Positions 5,103-7,724 of a DNA stretch of 7,724 bases are shown here, piece after piece; position 1 is the first letter of the stretch; each line of letters starts with the position of its first letter. The translations under genes and the position numbers were made by a program. The notes under the pieces were generated by a model that had not been told where the DNA came from, searched no databases, and saw only the letters and a list, made by a program, of their open reading frames with translations. The stretch comes from an uncultured Flavobacteriales bacterium (GTDB taxonomy: Bacteria > Bacteroidota > Bacteroidia > Flavobacteriales_E > Vicingaceae): positions 1 through 7,724 of the forward strand of contig CAJXRL010000131.1 of assembly GCA_913059105.1 (NCBI GenBank), written 5' to 3'.

Positions 5103-6890
5103 ATGAAACAGTTTTTCAAATTTATGTTTGCCTCCATGTTGGGGTTTGGTTTAACCATCTTCTTAGTAGTTGTTCTTTTCATTGCTAGTATCTCAGCTTT
5201 GGTTGCAGGTGCTGAAGATAATGAAGCTCCAAGAATTGCAAAGAATAGTATACTTCACATTCAATTCAAGAATGCCATACAAGACAGACCATCAAATAAC
5301 CCTTTCGAAAATATTGACTTCAACACTTTTGAAAACAAAACTCCTTTAAGTTTAAAGAACATTTTAGACAACATTAAGAAGGCTAAATCTAATGATGATA
5401 TCAAAGGTATCTATTTAGATATTTCATCGCTACAAGCAAATATGGCAAGTGTTGAAGAAATTAGAAATACATTAATCGACTTCAAAGAATCAGGGAAGTT
5501 TATTGTTAGTTACAGCGAAAATTTTGGTCAAATCGATTATTACCTCAGTAGTGTTGCTGATGAGATTTATTTGAATCCTGCTGGAGAAATGACGTTTAAG
5601 GGCCTTAGTGCTCAATTAATGTTCTTCAAAGACATGTTAGGCAGATTAGAAATTGACATGCAAGTAATACGACACGGAAAGTTCAAGAGCGCAATTGAGC
5701 CATTTATTAGAGAAGACATGAGTGAAGCCAACCGAGAGCAGGTTTCAACTTTAGTAAATACTTTATGGAATCACATGACGGCTAACATTTCTTCTGCCAG
5801 AAATATTTCTACAGAACAGTTGAACACTATTGCCGATGAGCTTTTAATAAGAAGCGCTAAAGATGCTAAGCAGTATAAATTAGTTGATGACTTAATGTAT
5901 GAAGATGAAGTACTGGCTGCGTTAAAAGAGAAAGTAGGACTTGAGGACGACAAGACTCTAACAACAATTGCCCTACAAAAATTGACTAAAGTAAAAGCAA
6001 CTCAAATTGAGGGTAGCAAGTTGAAATTGAATTCAAAAAACAGCGTAGCTGTAATATTTGCAGAAGGCGAAATTGTAAGTGGCAAAAGTAGAGAAGGAAC
6101 TATGGGCTCAGAGACTATAGCAAGTGCCATTAAAAAAGCAAGACTAAATAAAAAAGTAAAGGCAATTGTTCTAAGAGTAAACTCTCCAGGAGGAAGCGCA
6201 TTAGCTTCTGATGTGATGTGGAGAGAGGTAGTTCTTGCAAAAGCTGAAAAACCTGTTATTGTTTCTATGGGTGGGGTTGCTGCCTCAGGAGGATATTACA
6301 TTTCTTGTGCCGCCGACAAAATATTTGCAGAAGCAAGTACAATTACTGGATCAATTGGAGTATTTGGATTAATCCCAAATATGAAAGGCATGTTCAATAA
6401 CAAGCTAGGAATTAACATTGACCGGGTAAATACTAACGAATTTTCAGATGGCTTGACACCTTTTAGACCTCTAGAAGTAAAAGAAAGAGAAGCCTTGAAA
6501 AGTATGATTGAAGATATCTACGGTGACTTTACTCAAAAAGTAGCAGACGGCAGAGGCATGACGCAAGCAGCTGTTGATAGCATTGGACAAGGAAGAGTTT
6601 GGACTGGGCTAAATGCAGTAGAAATTGGTTTGGTCGATAAAATTGGCGGATTAGATGATGCCATAGCTGCGGCAGTAGAAGCAGCCGAGTTAGAAGATTA
6701 CAGAATAAAGGAATTACCAGAACAAGAAGACCCTTTTGAAAAAATATTAAAGGAATTTTCGAATGAAGTAAAATTCCAAATTCTAGGAGAAGATATTGGT
6801 AAAGCAGAACATTATTACAGAAATATCAAAAGTGTAATTAGCACCCGAGGTGTATACACGAGATTGCCAGTTGACATTATTATCGACTAA
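5103..6890 (+). CDS. sppA: Signal peptide peptidase SppA, 67K type
   Basis: This is a membrane-anchored serine protease of the S49 family that degrades cleaved signal peptides in the inner membrane, with its active site on the periplasmic side. The 595-residue protein is the long form (E. coli 618). It has an N-terminal membrane anchor (about 9-36) and two tandem S49-like domains (about 100-275 and 315-530). The Ser/Lys dyad is intact: Lys195 in GKFKSAIEPF corresponds to E. coli Lys209, and Ser395 in VAASGGYYIS corresponds to Ser409. Other conserved blocks are RVNSPGGSALASD (358-370), TITGSIGVFG (413-422) and GRVWTG (497-502). The C-terminal tail ends in RLPVDIIID. An in-frame TAA at 5097-5099 makes this ATG the first possible start. 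It is transcribed divergently from folK and closed by its own terminator, so it is probably monocistronic. Confidence 0.96.
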   Translation: MKQFFKFMFASMLGFGLTIFLVVVLFIASISALVAGAEDNEAPRIAKNSILHIQFKNAIQDRPSNNPFENIDFNTFENKTPLSLKNILDNIKKAKSNDDIKGIYLDISSLQANMASVEEIRNTLIDFKESGKFIVSYSENFGQIDYYLSSVADEIYLNPAGEMTFKGLSAQLMFFKDMLGRLEIDMQVIRHGKFKSAIEPFIREDMSEANREQVSTLVNTLWNHMTANISSARNISTEQLNTIADELLIRSAKDAKQYKLVDDLMYEDEVLAALKEKVGLEDDKTLTTIALQKLTKVKATQIEGSKLKLNSKNSVAVIFAEGEIVSGKSREGTMGSETIASAIKKARLNKKVKAIVLRVNSPGGSALASDVMWREVVLAKAEKPVIVSMGGVAASGGYYISCAADKIFAEASTITGSIGVFGLIPNMKGMFNNKLGINIDRVNTNEFSDGLTPFRPLEVKEREALKSMIEDIYGDFTQKVADGRGMTQAAVDSIGQGRVWTGLNAVEIGLVDKIGGLDDAIAAAVEAAELEDYRIKELPEQEDPFEKILKEFSNEVKFQILGEDIGKAEHYYRNIKSVISTRGVYTRLPVDIIID

Positions 6891-6909
6891 AACAAATTCA
6901 CTCAATTTT

Positions 6910-6945
6910 AACCCGCTTTTCTTTTTAAGAGAAGCGGGTTTTTTT
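6910..6945 (+). terminator. Rho-independent terminator after sppA
   Basis: AACCCGCTT (6910-6918) pairs with AAGCGGGTT (6932-6940). Four more pairs, one of them G:T, extend the stem inward to a 5-nt loop (6923-6927). Seven T follow (6939-6945). The GC-rich core and T tract are typical, and it isolates sppA from the downstream gene on the same strand. Confidence 0.92.
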
Positions 6946-6961
6946 ATGGTTCATTTGTTGA

Positions 6962-6986
6962 GATTATCATTATTTTTATGATAATC
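6962..6986. repeat. 9-bp perfect inverted repeat upstream of the GH3 gene
   Basis: GATTATCAT (6962-6970) and ATGATAATC (6978-6986) are perfect inverted arms around a TATTTTT loop, ending 16 nt before the GH3-family ATG. There is no T tract suited to termination, and the sppA terminator already lies upstream. It could therefore be a dimeric-regulator operator or a leader hairpin. No clear TAnnTTTG promoter is visible in 6946-7002. Confidence 0.5.
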
Positions 6987-7002
6987 AAACTTCGATTTAA
7001 GC

Positions 7003-7676
7003 ATGCCTATTTTCAATTCAATTTTTTCTTGGTGGATGAAAAAGAGAGCTCATCAAATTGAGCTTTTTACAAAATACCCTATTGAAGTTCAAAATGAATG
7101 GTTTGAAGAACTTACATCTACCGCAAAAAACACTGAATTTGGCAGAAAATATAAGTTTAGCTCGTTTGACAATGTGCAACATTTTAAAGAAACCGTTCCA
7201 GTTCAAGAGTATGAAGACCTAAAGCCATACGTGGATCGATTAAAGCGAGGCGAACAAAATTTGATATGGCCTACCGAAACAAAGTGGTTTGCTAAATCAT
7301 CTGGAACTACTTCTGAAAAAAGCAAATTTATCCCTGTTACGAAAGAGGCTTTGGAAGAGTGCCATTATAAAGGAGGAAAGGACATGCTCTCTATATATTG
7401 CAAAAGGCATCCAGAAACATACGTTTTTACAGGAAAAACATTAATGATGGGCGGCAGCAGCCAATCAATCGACCCAAATACTGAATCTTACGAAGGAGAT
7501 CTTTCGTCGATTATTATCCAAAATCTTCCCTTTTGGGCTGATATTATGCGAACGCCAAATAGGGAGACAGCCCTTCTTAAAGATTTTGAAAAGAAGCTTC
7601 TAAGAATGACAAAAATGACAGTCAATGAAAACGTTACTAGTATTTCTGGGGTTCCCTCATGGATGCTGATATTACT
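7003..7676 (+). CDS. GH3-family acyl-adenylating enzyme, 3'-truncated
   Basis: This is the N-terminal 224 codons of a GH3 (auxin-responsive-promoter type) family protein. Plant GH3 enzymes adenylate acidic hormones and conjugate them to amino acids. The bacterial members are relatives of unknown substrate, common in Bacteroidota and usually about 500 residues. Visible evidence is the start MPIFNSIFSWWMKKR, the block FGRKYKF (46-52), the ATP phosphate-binding motif SSGTTSEKSK (99-108) followed by FIPVT, and the late block ISGVPSWML (about 213-221), which is typical of the family. An in-frame stop at 6982-6984 supports this ATG. The reading frame runs through the adapter as LYTSDAADDL, which is artefact and must be removed. 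The C-terminal half, including the rest of the adenylation site, is not in this window. Substrate and role cannot be inferred here. Confidence 0.9.
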
Positions 7677-7724
7677 CTGTCTCTTATACACATCTGACGC
7701 TGCCGACGATCTACTCTGTGTAGA
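7677..7724. other. Illumina Nextera i5 (P5-side) adapter, not biological
   Basis: Bases 7677-7695 are the Tn5 mosaic end in reverse orientation (CTGTCTCTTATACACATCT), 7696-7709 the read-1 stub (GACGCTGCCGACGA), 7710-7717 an index (TCTACTCT, reverse complement of AGAGTAGA, Nextera S504), and 7718-7724 the beginning of the P5 primer complement (GTGTAGA). It should be trimmed, because it creates false peptide on both strands. Confidence 0.99.

Noticed and set aside
5771..5953. 60-codon minus-strand ORF
   Set aside because: It is a Ser/Ala-rich shadow antisense to sppA.
7018..7206. 62-codon minus-strand ORF
   Set aside because: It is antisense to the GH3 gene, which has a well-supported frame and motif set.
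49..7676. Possible novel defence, mobile or biosynthetic system
   Set aside because: Every gene except the TPR lipoprotein and GH3 protein is a recognisable core housekeeping gene. No repeats, integrases, toxins, CRISPR units or atypical composition were seen.
7488..7691. 67-codon minus-strand ORF starting MYKRQ
   Set aside because: Its start codon and first residues are encoded by Nextera adapter sequence.

Overview
The window is an AT-rich, gene-dense stretch of a bacterial chromosome. The best assignment is Bacteroidota, probably a free-living Flavobacteriia-like lineage. Three things support this. First, several promoters fit the phylum-specific TTG-N19-21-TAnnTTTG pattern, and the one before the initiator tRNA matches exactly. 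Second, the proteins read like Bacteroidota orthologues: a compact MlaE/MlaF pair, an OmpA-like/TPR lipoprotein with an ASPEG motif, a 67K-type SppA and a bacterial GH3 protein. Third, there are no recognisable Shine-Dalgarno sequences. The order or genus cannot be fixed from the sequence alone.

Both ends are artefacts. Bases 1-48 and 7677-7724 are Illumina Nextera adapters, including i7 and i5 barcodes. The biological sequence is therefore 49-7676, and the genes at both edges are cut by library construction, not by nature.

Layout, left to right: a 3'-truncated era GTPase gene (minus strand, 49-748); an intrinsic terminator and an initiator tRNA-Met (minus strand); a short divergent promoter region; an mlaE-mlaF operon (plus strand) coupled by a TTGA overlap; a bidirectional terminator; a TPR/OmpA-like lipoprotein gene (minus strand) with its own promoter; folK (minus strand), divergent from sppA (plus strand); a strong terminator after sppA; a small AT-rich inverted repeat; and the first 224 codons of a GH3-family adenylating enzyme (plus strand), cut by the right adapter.

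Functionally this is core-genome housekeeping: ribosome assembly (Era), translation initiation (tRNA-fMet), outer-membrane lipid transport (MlaEF), envelope structure (TPR lipoprotein), folate synthesis (FolK), and membrane or signal-peptide proteolysis (SppA). The GH3 protein has no assigned bacterial role. No mobile element, CRISPR array, defence island or clearly new system is visible. The points most worth a second look are the adapter chimeras, the substituted peptidoglycan-binding Asp in the OmpA-like domain, the overlapping divergent promoters, the U1:U72 end of the initiator tRNA, and the hairpin before the GH3 gene.
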